From contig NZ_JARQWW010000001.1 in assembly GCF_029543125.1 (NCBI RefSeq), forward strand, positions 744,001-808,000: 64,000 bases of DNA, read 5' to 3'. This stretch comes from Caulobacter segnis. Its GTDB lineage: Bacteria > Pseudomonadota > Alphaproteobacteria > Caulobacterales > Caulobacteraceae. The notes below the pieces were generated by a model, which saw only the letters and a list, made by a program, of their open reading frames with translations, was not told the DNA's origin and did no database searches. Positions within the stretch are counted from its first letter, which is position 1, and the number at the start of each line of letters is the position of its first letter. Below, one piece after another: positions 1 through 8,690 of this stretch. The position numbers and the translations under genes were made by a program.

Positions 1-1
1 A

Positions 2-334
2 ACGGCCGCAGCGCCCTTCAGGGATTGGGGCATTTCGACGCCGCGCGCCTTGCAGGAGGTGCGTGAGGCCTTGCCGGGCATTCCCCTCATCGGCTCCGGG
101 GGCGTGCGTCATGGACTGGACGCAGCCAAGGCGCTTCGGCTGGGCGCCGACCTTGTCGGCCAGGCCGGATCGGTCCTGCAGGCCGGCATGACCTCAGCCG
201 AAGCGGTGATCAACCACTTCGAGATCATGGCCCGGCAACTTCGTATCTGCTGTTTCGCCACCGGCTCAGGGGACCTGACGGCCCTTCGCCAGGCCCGGCT
301 GGTTTGTCATGCGCTTCCTGTTCACGACGTTTGA
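2..334 (+). CDS. fni: Type 2 isopentenyl-diphosphate delta-isomerase, C-terminal part
   Basis: The window opens inside this gene; only the last 110 residues are present. Family knowledge: the type 2 enzyme is an FMN- and NADPH-dependent isomerase interconverting IPP and DMAPP, the entry point of isoprenoid and carotenoid synthesis. Seen here: the C-terminal barrel segments [27 protein letters not shown] (phosphate/FMN-binding glycine loop) and [10 protein letters not shown], and the usual ending with [15 protein letters not shown]. The stop codon lies 26 bases inside the following glycosyltransferase gene, so the two are probably translated from one message. Continued reading to the left should show the rest of a roughly 340-residue protein. 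Confidence 0.9.
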   Translation, partial: TAAAPFRDWGISTPRALQEVREALPGIPLIGSGGVRHGLDAAKALRLGADLVGQAGSVLQAGMTSAEAVINHFEIMARQLRICCFATGSGDLTALRQARLVCHALPVHDV

Positions 335-1616
335 GGGCGGCGGCCACGTGCCGCCGCCGCTGGCGGTGGCCAGCGCCCTGACCGCCAGGGGTCACGAGGT
401 GCTCTTCGTCTCAGACGAGGCCAACCGCGCGGCCGCTGAAGCCTCGGGCCTGACATTTGAATCCTGGGCGACGGCGCCCAATCGGCTGGTGCTGGGGGAT
501 GGCGACGATCCCTTGCGGGATTGGAGACCGCGCCTGCCATGGACGGTCGTCAAAGCCGTCTGCGAGGGCGTGATCGGGCGTCCGGCCCGCGCCTACGCCG
601 CCGACGCCGCTGCGTTGATCACCCGTTTCGCACCGGACGTCGTGGTGTCCAACGAGCTTCTCTTCGGCGTGATGATCGCCGCGGAAGCCACAAATACGCC
701 CCTGGCCCTGCTGACCTCGAACGTCTGGTGCTTTCCAACGCGCGCCGATCAACCACCCTTCGGGCCGGGCTTTCCTCCCGCGCGCACAGCCTTCGAGGCA
801 CGCCGCGAGATGGCCGCACGCCAGATGATCGCCCGCTGGTACGATGTGGCGCTGACGGATCTGAACCCTGCGCGTGAGGCCTTCGAGCTAAAACCGCTGG
901 AGCACGCCCTGGATCAGCTGACGGCGGCGGACCGCATCCTGCTCGGCGTCAGCCGGGCCTTCGACTATGACGCGGCCGAACCTCCGAGGCCTTTCGTCTA
1001 TGTGGGCCCCCTGGGCCGTCGGCCCGCATGGGCGCAGACATCGAGCGATGAGGCCGGTCTGATCGATCCAAGCCGGCCCAATGTCCTGGTCTCCTTCAGC
1101 ACGACCCACCAGGGTCAGTCGGCGACGGTCAAACGCGTGGTGCGCGCCCTCGCCGGCCTCGACGTGCACGCCATCCTCACCCTGGGGCCAGCCCTCAAAT
1201 CGGTAGCCCTGCCCCGCGCCGCCAATGTCACGGTCGTGGAGAAGGCCGATCACGATGTTCTGGCGCCGCTTTGCGACCTGATGATCTGCCATGGGGGACA
1301 CGGCACGGTTTTGCGCCCGCTGCTGCATGGCAAGCCGGTGCTGGTCATACCCACCGGGAGGGATCAGCCGGACAACGCCGCACGCATCGCCTTCGCGGGG
1401 GCCGGGATACGCCTGCCGCGCTGGTCCGGCGTCCGTCGCATTAGAAACGCGGTCGCCAGGATCCTGTCCGACAGCGCGTATGCAAGCGCCGCTAGAGACC
1501 TGGCTCCGAGGCTTGCCCGTGACAATGTCGGGCCTGAGCGAGCGGTGGAGGTTCTGGAGGCGCTCGCGACTAGCGCAGCTGGATCACCTGGCGGGTCCCT
1601 TCGGGAGGCAGGGTGA
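309..1616 (+). CDS. GT1-family glycosyltransferase, possibly carotenoid glycosyltransferase
   Basis: A 435-residue two-domain GT-B enzyme of the UDP-glycosyltransferase (GT1/MGT) type. The N-terminus has the glycine-rich acceptor-side start [19 protein letters not shown]. The C-terminal donor-binding signature is clear: [19 protein letters not shown] followed by the DQPDNAARI segment near residue 355. It begins within the preceding isomerase gene (26-base overlap), which suggests an isoprenoid acceptor; CrtX-like glycosylation of a hydroxylated carotenoid is the inference, and a macrolide- or sterol-type acceptor cannot be excluded. The 3' end overlaps the convergent DUF2141 gene by about 47 bases. 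Confidence 0.8.
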   Translation: MRFLFTTFEGGGHVPPPLAVASALTARGHEVLFVSDEANRAAAEASGLTFESWATAPNRLVLGDGDDPLRDWRPRLPWTVVKAVCEGVIGRPARAYAADAAALITRFAPDVVVSNELLFGVMIAAEATNTPLALLTSNVWCFPTRADQPPFGPGFPPARTAFEARREMAARQMIARWYDVALTDLNPAREAFELKPLEHALDQLTAADRILLGVSRAFDYDAAEPPRPFVYVGPLGRRPAWAQTSSDEAGLIDPSRPNVLVSFSTTHQGQSATVKRVVRALAGLDVHAILTLGPALKSVALPRAANVTVVEKADHDVLAPLCDLMICHGGHGTVLRPLLHGKPVLVIPTGRDQPDNAARIAFAGAGIRLPRWSGVRRIRNAVARILSDSAYASAARDLAPRLARDNVGPERAVEVLEALATSAAGSPGGSLREAG

Positions 1617-2241
1617 ACCTGGCCGCGTTCCAGGCGGGCGGTCCGAACCGGCCACGGCTGTTGTTGGAGAAGCCGTAAGGTTCGGTGGGCAAGCCGATGG
1701 GCAAGGTGTTGAGCTTCAGATCGCCGTTGCGATCGTGATAGGCCATCACGCCATATTCGCCGGGCGGCAGGTCCACCACAACGGAGCGCCCGACGGGCGT
1801 GACGCCGCTGCGAAGGGCAGGACCGCGACGGCCCCATGATCCGCCGTCGCCGTGAACCGCCCAGGCCACCTCGCCTTGCCCTTTAAGATTGGGGAACGAC
1901 AGTTGCAGGCTTGCGGCGCGAGCCGGCGCCGCCAGGGCCAGGGTCAGCCCCAGAGCGAAGAAACATGCGATCACGACGACAAGTCTGGCGGCCTTGCGCG
2001 CCTCCCGCCAGGAGCGCCCTCGGACGTGGATGGGTCCCGCCGCAGGCGGATTGTCGAGCCAGGTCCAAAGAGGCTGCTCGGGAAAGGCGGCGCTATGTCG
2101 GCGAAAGGCATCGGCTGGCGCATCCCCCTGTCCCCTCGTCGATCGTTGCGACCGGCCTTCGGACAGCGGGTTTTGAAGATGCAGGTCCAGATCGGAAGCA
2201 GCCCTGGCTTTACGATGAGGTCTCAAGCCCTCGCCTTCCAT
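1570..2241 (-). CDS. Secreted DUF2141 family protein
   Basis: The C-terminal half has the DUF2141 pattern: YGVMAYHDRNGDLKLN, then GLPTEPYGFSNNSRG and [12 protein letters not shown] strong signal-peptide core (RLVVVIACFFALGLTLALAAPARA) lies just before the mature domain, so the product is probably periplasmic or outer-membrane associated; its function is unknown. The start is a problem. Homologues are about 140-150 residues, which would put the start near base 2000, but no ATG or well-placed GTG occurs there. The nearest options are a GTG inside the hydrophobic core (1974) or in-frame ATGs at 2241 and 2337, both of which add an unlikely N-terminal extension. I give 2241 as a compromise; the real N-terminus is unresolved. 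Confidence 0.65.
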   Translation of the reverse strand: MEGEGLRPHRKARAASDLDLHLQNPLSEGRSQRSTRGQGDAPADAFRRHSAAFPEQPLWTWLDNPPAAGPIHVRGRSWREARKAARLVVVIACFFALGLTLALAAPARAASLQLSFPNLKGQGEVAWAVHGDGGSWGRRGPALRSGVTPVGRSVVVDLPPGEYGVMAYHDRNGDLKLNTLPIGLPTEPYGFSNNSRGRFGPPAWNAARFTLPPEGTRQVIQLR

Positions 2242-2590
2242 TCGGTCAGCCCAACCCTTTAAGCCTCTCCCACCCGAAGGTGTTCCACAAGCGACGCTCC
2301 GGTGGGCTGGAGCAGCCTGGCCGATAATCCGCGGCATCCCTCAGCCCGGCATTCCAAAGCTCGCACACGGCCGTTGGAGGATGCGTTCGGCGACGGCGCA
2401 TGTCCGTCCCTGGCGCGTCCCGGCCCATCCCCGCCCTGCGAAGTCCGTTAAACTCAGGGAAAAGCCTACGCCCGGCTACCGGCATTTTTGCGAAGCTAAA
2501 GCCGCATTAATGCCGTTTGAACAATCCGCCTGAACCCCCGATCCCTTGGCGGACGCAGGACCTATCCCGTCATTGCCAAGGAGGAATGAG
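2242..2590. other. Gene-free stretch before ridA
   Basis: No open frame here has a ribosome-binding site or a recognisable protein pattern. It must hold the promoter of the ridA-like gene and, if the DUF2141 protein starts near base 2000, the DUF2141 promoter as well. I see no hairpin with a T-run. Confidence 0.4.
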
Positions 2591-3043
2591 ATGCAGAACG
2601 CCGCCATCATCAAGGAAACCGCCTATCTAGGCGTGCCGTGGGAGGATGCTTATGGCTACGCCCAGGCGATCAAGGTCGGAAACACGATCCGTGTCTCTGG
2701 CCAACTGAGCCATGACGATGAGGGCAGGCTGATCGCCCCCGCCTCGCTGAACTCGCAAGGCAAGCCAGCCGAATTTTCCGCAATGGAGGCCCAGATGCGC
2801 GCGACCTACGCCAACGCGGTCAAGGTGCTGGCGAAGTTCGGCGCAAACCTGGATCACGTGGTCGAAGAGACCCTTTTCGTCCTGGACGTGGACGCCGCGT
2901 TCGCGGTCGCGGGAAAGGTCCGCGGCGAGGCGTATGACGTCGCCCGTCCCCAGTGCGCCAGCAACCTCATCGGCGTTTCTCGCCTCGCCTTCCCCGAACA
3001 ACTCATCGAAATCACCTTCACAGCGATCCTGCCGGAAAGCTGA
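2591..3043 (+). CDS. RidA family protein (YjgF/YER057c/UK114)
   Basis: A 150-residue member of the RidA family; canonical RidA hydrolyses reactive enamine/imine intermediates from PLP enzymes, though many subgroups have other or unknown substrates. Seen: IRVSGQLSHDDEG near the N-terminus, a central Q/M-rich helix, FVLDVDAAFAVAGKV, and the closing LIEITFTAILP strand. The start is fixed by a strong AAGGAGG ribosome-binding site at 2578-2584, six bases before this ATG; an upstream in-frame ATG at 2546 has no such site. Its 3' end overlaps the convergent LysR gene by 26 bases. Confidence 0.85.
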   Translation: MQNAAIIKETAYLGVPWEDAYGYAQAIKVGNTIRVSGQLSHDDEGRLIAPASLNSQGKPAEFSAMEAQMRATYANAVKVLAKFGANLDHVVEETLFVLDVDAAFAVAGKVRGEAYDVARPQCASNLIGVSRLAFPEQLIEITFTAILPES

Positions 3044-3977
3044 GCGCTCGGCGCAGCAGGTCGGGGGCGCTTGCACCTAAGATGTCACCGCGACGTCCCT
3101 CGACCAGGTCCCGCTGGCGCCCGATGGCTTCGACGCAGTGGTTCATGAATGCGAACACGCGGCCTGATCTGCGGATGTCGGGATGGGTCAGAAGCCACAG
3201 ATGATCGTCCAGCTCCGGCTCCAGCGGGCCGATCCGCTGGAGATCCGGCGACAGGTCGCCAAGCATGCAGGGCAGATAGCCCGCGCCCAGACCCGCGGCG
3301 ATGGCGGCAGCCGCTCCGGCGACCGAGTCGGTCCGGTATCCGATGGCGTCCGCAGGCACCCGTGAGTCGAGCAGCCTACACGCCCGCAAAGCCGAAAGTC
3401 GGCCACCATAGGAAACCCACGCCCGAGCCCCGGACAGGCGATCATCGGACGCGGCCAGGCCACTCGACGACCTGGCCGTGTAGGCGCACCACGCGATATT
3501 GGCCACCTTTCTCCCGAACAGATTCTCAGGCGGGGTGTCGGTGGCTCGCACCGCGATATCGGCCTCGCCCCTCGCCAGGTTCAGCGCGCCGTTGCCGACG
3601 CTTACCTCCACCCTGACGGCCGGATTTCGGGCTTTGAATGAGGCGATCATGGGCGTGAGGAAGTAGAGCAGGATCGAGTCGCTCGTGGTGATGCGCAGGT
3701 CGCCGGCGTGGGCGTGCCCGGACACTCGCCGCGTCACGCTCACCACATCCAGCTCCATGCGCCCGGCCAGCGCGATGACTTCTTCCCCCTGAACGGTGGG
3801 GACATAGCCCGTGCGCCTGCGGTCAAACAGCGCGACGCCCAGCGCCTCTTCGATATTTGAGAGCCGCCGCACAATCGTAGAGACGTTCAGGCTCAGGGTT
3901 TGAGCTGCTGCCGCCACCGTTCCGGCAATGGCGACCGCTTTGACGATGCGAAGGTCGTCCCAAGAGAGTGTGTCCAT
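3018..3977 (-). CDS. LysR family transcriptional regulator
   Basis: A 319-residue LysR-type regulator. The N-terminal winged helix-turn-helix covers residues 1-60 (DLRIVKAVAIAGTVAAAAQ, then STIVRRLSNIEEALGVALF), followed by the effector-binding domain with ARGEADIAVRATDTPPENL. I start at 3977 because LysR proteins normally begin a few residues before the first helix; the longer frame to 4049 adds 24 unlikely residues. It is convergent with the ridA-like gene, so its target is not obvious. The 260 bases upstream, up to the response-regulator gene, hold no recognisable gene. Confidence 0.85.
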   Translation of the reverse strand: MDTLSWDDLRIVKAVAIAGTVAAAAQTLSLNVSTIVRRLSNIEEALGVALFDRRRTGYVPTVQGEEVIALAGRMELDVVSVTRRVSGHAHAGDLRITTSDSILLYFLTPMIASFKARNPAVRVEVSVGNGALNLARGEADIAVRATDTPPENLFGRKVANIAWCAYTARSSSGLAASDDRLSGARAWVSYGGRLSALRACRLLDSRVPADAIGYRTDSVAGAAAAIAAGLGAGYLPCMLGDLSPDLQRIGPLEPELDDHLWLLTHPDIRRSGRVFAFMNHCVEAIGRQRDLVEGRRGDILGASAPDLLRRALSFPAGSL

Positions 3978-4237
3978 GGCCGCTGATCCAGACAATCGCT
4001 CCGCGACAGTGAGGTGACGAAATCTAGGCTGTTCCGCCGTGGTGCGCACGGCCTGAGGAGCGAAGCTTGAGAAGCTGCGTCCGGAACGTCGTTCTGGCGG
4101 TCTGAGACGCCCCCTTGCTGCGGCCGCAAGCGCCTCCGCCCTGCCTTGGGCCGGCCGGACTTTGAACGCCGGCCTCGCGGCGGCGTCCCCTCAATCAGAC
4201 GGCCATCGCTTCGCGACAGACGCCGTTGGTCAGGCGC

Positions 4238-4603
4238 CTAGTCCACTGCTCGGCTTAAAAGTTCGATCAGTCCGTCAGCCATGAACGGCTTGGGCAAAAA
4301 TCCCAGGGCCCCGTGCGCCATCGCTTCTTGCCGCAGCCGCTCTTCGGGGAAGGCGGTCATCACGATCAGTGGGATGTTGACGCCCCGATCGATCAGGGCC
4401 CGCTGCAGCTGCAGACCGCTGAGGCCCGGCATCTGCAGGTCGGTGATCACGCACTCCACAAGGGCCAGTTGCGGATCGCCGAGGAAAGCCTCGGCGCTCT
4501 CGAACTCGCGGACCGCAACCTTGAGCGAGCGTCCGAGCCTGGCGACCGCGCTTCGGACTGACGCATCGTCGTCGACGATGGCGATGATGCGGGGCAATGG
4601 CAC
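4238..4603 (-). CDS. Single-domain response regulator (REC)
   Basis: A stand-alone receiver domain of 121 residues with no output domain. The acidic pocket is DDD at residues 11-13, the phosphoacceptor is Asp55 in CVITDLQMPG, the Thr is in VMTAFPEE, and the Lys is in FLPKPF. The start is the GTG at 4603, preceded by AGGAG at an 8-base spacing; this gives the usual receiver length, whereas the longer frame to 4741 adds 46 non-homologous residues. It lies 103 bases after the FixJ-like regulator on the same strand and is probably the third gene of the histidine-kinase operon, acting as a phosphate sink or FixJ-competing regulator. Confidence 0.85.
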   Translation of the reverse strand: MPLPRIIAIVDDDASVRSAVARLGRSLKVAVREFESAEAFLGDPQLALVECVITDLQMPGLSGLQLQRALIDRGVNIPLIVMTAFPEERLRQEAMAHGALGFLPKPFMADGLIELLSRAVD

Positions 4604-4706
4604 GCAGGAAACTCCTACGCCGCGGCCGCCAAAATCGGCGATACCCGCAGCGCAGCGTACATGGCGCGCGCAACAGGCGCCCACAACCATACTAGGGTTT
4701 CGGTCG

Positions 4707-5348
4707 TCAGGCCGACGGAGGCGATTCCGCCTCCCCGACACGATCCGCCATCCGCAGAAGCTCGACCACGGTGCGGGCGCCCATTTTCTGCATCATGTGC
4801 CCCCGATGGATCTTCACGGTGATCTCCGCAATCCCCAGGTCGCTGGCGATCTGCTTGTTCAGGCGTCCTTTGATCACATGCCCCATGATCTCGGCCTCGC
4901 GGGGCGTTAGGGTCTGCACCCTCGCCCTGAGATCGGCCAGACCCTCGGTTAACGCCGCGCGCTGCCGGTCGCGTTCCAGCGCCGTCCAGACCGCTTCGAG
5001 CAAGTCCTGCTCACGGAAAGGCTTGGTCAGGAAGTCCACGGCCCCGGTCTTCATGGCCCGCACCGACATCGGAATGTCCCCATGCCCGGTCATCACGATC
5101 ACCGGAAGCGGATTTGCCTGCCGGGCCAGCTGCGCCTGAAGATCGAGCCCGCTGAGGCCGGGCAGCCGCACATCGAGAAGGATGCAGGCGGCCGTCTTCG
5201 GCGGCGGCGCACGCAGGAATTCCGTCGTCGAGCCGTAGGCCTCCGATGTCAGTCCGACCGATCGAAACAGGCGCGACAGACCGTCCCGGATCGCGGCGTC
5301 GTCATCAACGATCAGGACGGTGCCGGCGTGATCGGCGTCCTGGCTCAT
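4707..5348 (-). CDS. FixJ/NarL-type response regulator
   Basis: 213 residues: receiver domain at 1-125 with the phosphoacceptor Asp59 in CILLDVRLPG, Thr in VMTGHGD and Lys in FLTKPF, then a LuxR-type helix-turn-helix at about 145-205 (LTPREAEIMGHVIKG, NKQIASDLGIAEITVKIHR). The arrangement matches FixJ, StyR and TodT. The start codon overlaps the stop of the kinase gene in an ATGA, so the two are translationally coupled and form a cognate pair. Targets and the sensed signal are not visible in the window. Confidence 0.9.
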   Translation of the reverse strand: MSQDADHAGTVLIVDDDAAIRDGLSRLFRSVGLTSEAYGSTTEFLRAPPPKTAACILLDVRLPGLSGLDLQAQLARQANPLPVIVMTGHGDIPMSVRAMKTGAVDFLTKPFREQDLLEAVWTALERDRQRAALTEGLADLRARVQTLTPREAEIMGHVIKGRLNKQIASDLGIAEITVKIHRGHMMQKMGARTVVELLRMADRVGEAESPPSA

Positions 5349-6916
5349 TGCACCGTCTCCACGGGCAGGGCGAAGGCGAATTCGGCGCCGCCCTGCGCCA
5401 GATTGCCGGCCATGATCTGCCCTCCATGGCTCTCGACGATGGAGCGGCAGATGGCCAATCCCATCCCCATGCCTTCGCTGCGGGTGGTGTAGAACGCGTC
5501 GAAGAGTTGGTCGAGCGCGTCGATCGGGACACCGGCGCCGTGGTCGCGGACCGACACGCGCAGCCGACCGTCGTTCAAACCTGTGGCCACGGTCAGGACG
5601 CGTCGCTCCGGCGCCTGATCGCTCATCGCCTGCGCGGCGTTGACCATCAGATTGATGAGGACCTGCTGCAGCTCGATGCGGTCGCCGCGCACCAGCGGCG
5701 GATTTTCCGCAAGGTCCAGCCGAAGGACGACGCGGTGGCGCTGCAGGTCATGCTCCAGAAGACGGCCCGTCTGCGCCACGACGACGTTCAGGTCGACGGG
5801 CTCCATCGACCGGTTTGTCTTACGGCTGAGATCCCGAATCCGCTTGATGACCTGGCTGGCGCGATCGGCGTCGCAGACCATCTGGCGTAGACCGTCGCGG
5901 GCCTCGCCGATATCCGGCGGATCCAGGCTGAGAAAGCGCAACGAGCCCTCACCGTTGAGCATGATCGCCGAGAGGGGTTGATTGAGCTCATGGGCGATGG
6001 ACGCCGACAGCTCTCCCAGAGTGGTCAGGCGCGACAGATGAGTGAGCGTGCGCTGCGACGCCACCAGTTCGTCCTGCGCCTTCTCGAAGGCTGTCATGTC
6101 GGACAGGCTGACGAGCACGCGGTCCGGAGCAGGGCGGTCGGAAGGGAAGGTGATGATGAACTGAACCGAGAGCTGTCGGCCCCCTGCCCCGTTCAGGATC
6201 GCCCGGCCACGCACCTCGGGCAGGCCGCCCCACATGGCCTGAAGCACCCGGGTGAACGCCGTCGACGCTTCGGCTATGACCGAGCTGTGGGCGGCCAGGA
6301 AAGCCGCCTTGTCAGCGAAGCCCAGGCTTTCCATGGTCGCCGCGTTGGCGTCCACGATCCGAACGCGCCCAAGCGCCCGGGCCGGAAAATCCGGATGCCG
6401 CTCGAAATAGGCGCAGAGGTCTTCGACGCCGCGGGCGCGAAGATCGTCGAGCATGGCGCGGACGTCGGAATAGTCCTCCTCCCAAAGCATGACGCCGGCC
6501 GACTCGAAGATCTGTCGAAACCGCGCCTCGCTCGCGGCGATGACCTGACTCGCCGCTTCGTTGCGGGCGACGAGGATGGTCGTCAGGGCGATGGCCGACA
6601 GGCTGACGAGCATCCGCACGACCGAGCCGTCCTGAACTGTCGCTCCGTGCACGAGCACGAAGCTGGCGACTGTCAGGGCGGCGCAAAGACCGCCTACGAC
6701 ATGAAGGGCGTTGCGGCTGGCGCGTGAGGCGAAAAGGACGACGACAACGACGTAGAGGACAGCCACCGCGACGGTCTGGGTCGCCAGTGTGTCGTAGAGG
6801 AAGATCGCGACGGCGAGTGCGAGCGCGGCGGCCTTCCTGGCGCGCGCGGCGATCTGAGACGACACCCCGGCTCGCAGCCGTTCAGCCACCGTCATCACCA
6901 TTGACCCCCGCTGCAT
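5345..6916 (-). CDS. Membrane PAS sensor histidine kinase, FixL-like
   Basis: 523 residues. Hydrophobic segments at about 29-62 and 72-118 give three to four membrane helices, followed by a PAS-like region at about 130-275, then HisKA with the phosphorylated His309 in SIAHELNQPLSAI, and the ATPase domain (N box NLMVNAAQAM, G1 DHGAGVP, G2 GMGMGLAI). The H-box type and the FixJ partner place it with FixL/TodS-like kinases. I see no heme-pocket or LOV cysteine signature, so the stimulus is unknown. It is the first gene of a three-gene operon with the two downstream regulators. Confidence 0.88.
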   Translation of the reverse strand: MQRGSMVMTVAERLRAGVSSQIAARARKAAALALAVAIFLYDTLATQTVAVAVLYVVVVVLFASRASRNALHVVGGLCAALTVASFVLVHGATVQDGSVVRMLVSLSAIALTTILVARNEAASQVIAASEARFRQIFESAGVMLWEEDYSDVRAMLDDLRARGVEDLCAYFERHPDFPARALGRVRIVDANAATMESLGFADKAAFLAAHSSVIAEASTAFTRVLQAMWGGLPEVRGRAILNGAGGRQLSVQFIITFPSDRPAPDRVLVSLSDMTAFEKAQDELVASQRTLTHLSRLTTLGELSASIAHELNQPLSAIMLNGEGSLRFLSLDPPDIGEARDGLRQMVCDADRASQVIKRIRDLSRKTNRSMEPVDLNVVVAQTGRLLEHDLQRHRVVLRLDLAENPPLVRGDRIELQQVLINLMVNAAQAMSDQAPERRVLTVATGLNDGRLRVSVRDHGAGVPIDALDQLFDAFYTTRSEGMGMGLAICRSIVESHGGQIMAGNLAQGGAEFAFALPVETVQ

Positions 6917-7116
6917 GCCCCGGGCGCTTTCCTAGCGTTGACCGCCTTGTCGGCCAAAGGATTCCGCGAACGACAGCGTCAGATTCATGCCCTGATGCGG
7001 CGCTCTTGAGCAGTCGCGGTCAGCGTGCTGTCGGCGAAGCGGGATAAGCGCACGCCTATCGTGTCGCCGGGCGCACTTTGTCCGTTATGATGCTCAGCCG
7101 TTCAGGAGGTTGAACA

Positions 7117-7515
7117 GTGCCGCCGCTCCTCCACCTGGCTCTCGCGATCACGGCTTCCACGCCGCTGGTCGTCGGCTCGGGACTGCAGTGCTCCGCAGGC
7201 CATGCGTCCGTCATGAAGGCGCTGGCGCAGACGCCAGGGATCGTGGCGCAGCCGGTGGCGGCAGCGGCGCCGTTCGGCGTCTATGCCGATGCCGCGACCC
7301 GGTCGCTCTATACGTTCACGACGGACAAGCATGCCGCCCATCCTGCCGTGTTCAAACGTCGTGTCGTGAACCTCGACGGCCGGGCCGCGATCGAAGTGTC
7401 AGCCTGCGGCTACGGCGACGCCGCCAGCTTTTGGAGGCTTGTCCAGGAGATGAACGCGCTCTCAAGCGGGGCCCTGAAAGCAGGCCCCTCAAGATCGAAG
7501 CGTGCATCATTCTAG
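7117..7515 (+). CDS. Small hypothetical protein, probably exported
   Basis: A 132-residue protein starting at a GTG preceded by AGGAGGT with a 6-base gap, a strong start signal. Residues 1-20 are hydrophobic and could act as a signal peptide. The middle contains ADAATRSLYTFTTDK, which recalls the short Y-x4-D secreted repeat of lipoprotein-15-type proteins, but the rest does not match well. It stands alone between divergent and convergent neighbours. Function unknown. Confidence 0.65.
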   Translation: MPPLLHLALAITASTPLVVGSGLQCSAGHASVMKALAQTPGIVAQPVAAAAPFGVYADAATRSLYTFTTDKHAAHPAVFKRRVVNLDGRAAIEVSACGYGDAASFWRLVQEMNALSSGALKAGPSRSKRASF

Positions 7516-7569
7516 TGAGCAGTTAAACACTCGGCTGTATCGCAGACCGGCTCGTCTGCGCCATCGCCG

Positions 7570-7863
7570 CTACGTCTCCGAATAGAAGCTGCGATTTTCG
7601 CGGCAGTGCCAGAGGCGCAGAATGAAAATGGTCGCGTTCGCGATCTCGTAGCGTATCTCGTAGTCGCCAACGATGATCCTGCGGACCTCGCGCGGCTCAT
7701 AGGCTTCCAGCTTATCGCCGATCCTTGGATAATCGAGCAGCCGACCTGGCGCATTGGCCAGTTGCCGGACCACGCGCGCCGCCGCCTCTGGTGCGACCGG
7801 GCTTAGATGCTGGTGCAGACGCACAAGGTCCGATGAGGCCTTGCTGGTCCACTGAATCTTCAT
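7570..7863 (-). CDS. RelE/ParE family toxin
   Basis: 97 residues with the RelE/ParE fold pattern: MKIQWTSKASSDLVRLHQHL at the start, the central arginine-rich PREVRRIIVGDYEIRYEI strands, and the closing IFILRLWHCRENR. Toxins of this fold either cleave mRNA on the ribosome (RelE) or poison DNA gyrase (ParE); the sequence alone does not decide which. It overlaps the upstream antitoxin gene by four bases, the normal arrangement of a type II toxin-antitoxin operon. Confidence 0.88.
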   Translation of the reverse strand: MKIQWTSKASSDLVRLHQHLSPVAPEAAARVVRQLANAPGRLLDYPRIGDKLEAYEPREVRRIIVGDYEIRYEIANATIFILRLWHCRENRSFYSET

Positions 7864-8129
7864 TTGACCGGCGAGGGCAGCGGCTTGTCCGTCCCGAGGC
7901 TATCGGCCCAGGCGGTGACTGCCTGGTGTTCGATCAGTCGTCCGGCATCGACATCGCCCAGAGCCTCGAGCGTCATCCGGTGACGTTCCTCCTCCTGATC
8001 GACCCACGCGGCGAGCGCCTGTTTCATCACCCAACCCCGCGACCGTTCGAGCCGCGAGGCCATCGCTTCAACCTTTTCGGCGAGCCGCAAAGGGACATGC
8101 GCGGTCAACACCTTCGTCTCGATAGCCAT
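7860..8129 (-). CDS. Ribbon-helix-helix antitoxin (CopG/ParD type)
   Basis: 89 residues. The N-terminal ribbon-helix-helix is clear: KVLTAHVPLRLAEKVEAMA strand-helix, then a second helix starting SRGWVMKQALAAWVDQEE. The C-terminal tail would wrap the toxin. It is the first gene of the pair and should repress its own promoter; a short inverted repeat with AATC-type arms lies just upstream at 8151-8167. Confidence 0.87.
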   Translation of the reverse strand: MAIETKVLTAHVPLRLAEKVEAMASRLERSRGWVMKQALAAWVDQEEERHRMTLEALGDVDAGRLIEHQAVTAWADSLGTDKPLPSPVK

Positions 8130-8150
8130 GTTTATCGCCTTCTATCCGCA

Positions 8151-8167
8151 CGATTAAAAGATAATCG
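8151..8167 (-). promoter_or_regulatory. Candidate antitoxin operator (inverted repeat)
   Basis: Six-base arms CGATTA and TAATCG separated by five bases, 22 bases before the antitoxin start in an AT-rich patch of an otherwise GC-rich region. Position and symmetry fit autoregulation by the ribbon-helix-helix antitoxin; binding is inferred. Confidence 0.45.
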
Positions 8168-8308
8168 AAGTGATGAGAAAAGGCACGCGGGGCCAGAGGG
8201 CTTTGGCCTGCTTTTCGAAGTAGGTCGCCTTTCGCCGCCGTAAGCAAGGTAAGCGGCGGGCGTGTACGCCATCTCCAGTGTGCTGGGGGAAAGCAGCACG
8301 CCCGCGCG

Positions 8309-8690
8309 CTAGGCGGGATCCAACTTCAAGAAATCCGCCGCCGTGCTGACAATATTGGCGGCGCCGAGCAGGGCCCCGCTGTAGTAGCCCTTGCGGCCGT
8401 CGATCAGCACTCGATCGGAATCATACCGATGAGGATAGTCGTAGTTGAGCCCCTGATCGGGCTTGCCGCCCGCATTTAGTCGTGACGTGCGAAATGAGCT
8501 CGCCGCCATCCACGACGGCTGGAAAATGTTCCGCTCGACATAGGAGTCGAAGCTCATGCCCGATCTTTGCCCGACCAAACTGGCGAGCAGGGCGTAACCG
8601 AGATTGGAGCACCACCACGGTTCGCCGGGGATAAACTTGAGTGGCTTGCCGGCAAGCGCGACAGCCATGGCGACGTCGGAGGACTGCATT
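8309..8690 (-). pseudogene. Remnant of a class C beta-lactamase-like serine hydrolase
   Basis: About 125 residues match the middle of serine hydrolases of the beta-lactamase/PBP-like family: KFIPGEPWWCSNLGYALLA (the YxN block, with Tyr replaced by Cys), then FDSYVERNIFQPSWM and NIVSTAADFLKL. The N-terminal SxxK catalytic motif is absent and the frame stops where homologues continue for another 100-200 residues. Both ends are therefore lost and the fragment cannot be an active enzyme. The upstream edge is an abrupt junction with unrelated sequence near base 8690. Confidence 0.7.

Noticed and set aside
5640..5981. Arg/Ser-rich plus-strand frame inside the FixL-like kinase
   Set aside because: Composition is typical of antisense frames in GC-rich genes; the minus strand carries an intact kinase domain.
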